Shown here piece by piece: positions 63,371 to 64,000 of a stretch of 64,000 nucleotides of DNA. Below the pieces are notes generated by a model, which saw nothing but the letters and a program-made list of their open reading frames with translations, was not told where the DNA came from and ran no database searches. Both the position numbers and the translations under genes were made by a program. Each line of letters begins with the position of its first letter. The first letter of the stretch is position 1. Source of the DNA: Nemopilema nomurai (lineage: Eukaryota > Cnidaria > Scyphozoa > Rhizostomeae > Rhizostomatidae); contig ML133456.1 of NCBI GenBank assembly GCA_003864495.1, forward strand, positions 621,255 through 685,254, read 5' to 3'.

Positions 63371-64000
63371 TTTTGTTAAGAGTTGCTTGACAGCTAGTCA
63401 ATGATATCTTTCTTGAACCGTATTGCGTTCACCACCCGTAGGTTATAAAAACTTTCCTTTTCTTTAGTCTATGTAATGCTGATTCGCTATCGTTTTTTGT
63501 TTGTGGTGAAGGCAGGGAGTTTGAAATGCCAAGAATTCTTTTCCCCAGAAGTGCATTCTTGCCTTTCATAGGTCATTGTGGCAAAGCAATAGGATTTATG
63601 GAAATTCCTTCACGAGTAAGATTCTTTTCCTCTAACCGAGGAAATATCTTGTCTTGAGTGCTATTTCATCTTTTCAATGGTGTGCAGAATCACCTCAGCA
63701 GGAGACGTATCTATGAACAACTATGTTTTATGATTTGGCGAGGGGATTCATTACTTCGACAGTAGACTGTCTAAATATGATTTTTACGGTGGTAGATGAG
63801 GCTTGTTTTTTCTAAATTTTGTCGCTTCAAAGCGCGATTTGCAGACTATCCCACCTTGATGTCGACGGAACTGCCCTTCTCATTGGCCAAATCCTGTAGG
63901 CCAATTTTCTCGTTAGTCTCTCAGCATGGGGTTGTCTGGTCTCTTGCATTACTCATGCCCGTTGTTGCAAGACATGTTTGCTTGCTTTCTTCTTTTGATA
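63371..64000. other. Outer right arm to window edge, no supported gene
   Basis: Pairs with 10,476-11,080. The left arm has a 20-bp tandem duplication (about 10,950-10,990, CTSTGCCTTCACCACAAA) that is single here. The right arm has about 35 extra bp near 63,425-63,455. Open frames in both arms differ by these indels and are not convincingly coding. Confidence 0.5.

Larger units (their letters stand above)
38563..64000 (-). repeat. Right arm of giant inverted repeat
   Basis: Reverse complement of the left arm, starting at about 38,563 and still paired at the last base of the window (partner 10,476). It carries about 7 kb of blocks absent from the left arm, the largest at 43,395-47,295. Identity to the left arm is highest next to the spacer and drops outward, with a near-identical patch at 62,350-63,370. 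Confidence 0.95.

Overview
This looks like a nuclear genome window from an animal, most likely a cnidarian and probably a stony coral. The evidence is AT-rich, gene-poor DNA with no operons or ribosome binding sites, many short terminal-inverted-repeat (TIR) elements, and one intronless rhodopsin-class receptor of a kind that is expanded in corals and anemones. The species is inference. I see no bacterial genes, no CRISPR array, no convincing tRNA or rRNA and no intact transposase or reverse transcriptase.

The dominant structure is a very large inverted repeat. The left arm runs from about 10,476 (possibly further left) to 34,020. It pairs in reverse-complement order with a right arm from 38,563 to the window end at 64,000. 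About 18 kb aligns between the arms. The arms enclose a 4.5 kb unpaired spacer. Hand-counted arm identity is about 99-100% near the spacer and about 96% further out. There is an almost identical patch of about 1 kb at the outer end (11,090-12,110 against 62,350-63,370).

Layout. 1-10,475 is a flank with no recognisable gene, only microsatellites and a poly-C tract. 11,518-12,632 (minus) and 61,844-62,942 (plus) are the two copies of a decayed coding exon. The copies share one in-frame TGA but carry different frameshifts. Most of the rest of both arms is non-coding. It is interrupted by arm-specific blocks, several of which are recognisable elements: a TA-target miniature inverted-repeat element (MITE) at 23,869-24,265 whose empty site is visible in the right arm, MITEs at 47,003-47,254, 53,302-53,586 and 58,640-58,916, a hAT-type MITE with an 8-bp target duplication at 45,297-45,596, and a 254-bp tandem array at 45,807-46,729. 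The spacer holds the only intact gene I can support, a 313-residue class A GPCR (35,536-36,477, minus), plus a second copy of the 23.9-kb MITE and a possible coding relic.

The window contains no pathway or gene cluster. Its interest is structural: a palindrome with a single-copy receptor in its loop, a mosaic of arm identity suggesting conversion between arms, and elements that inserted after the duplication. An assembly artefact (two diverged haplotypes joined head to head) is the main competing explanation and cannot be excluded from sequence alone.
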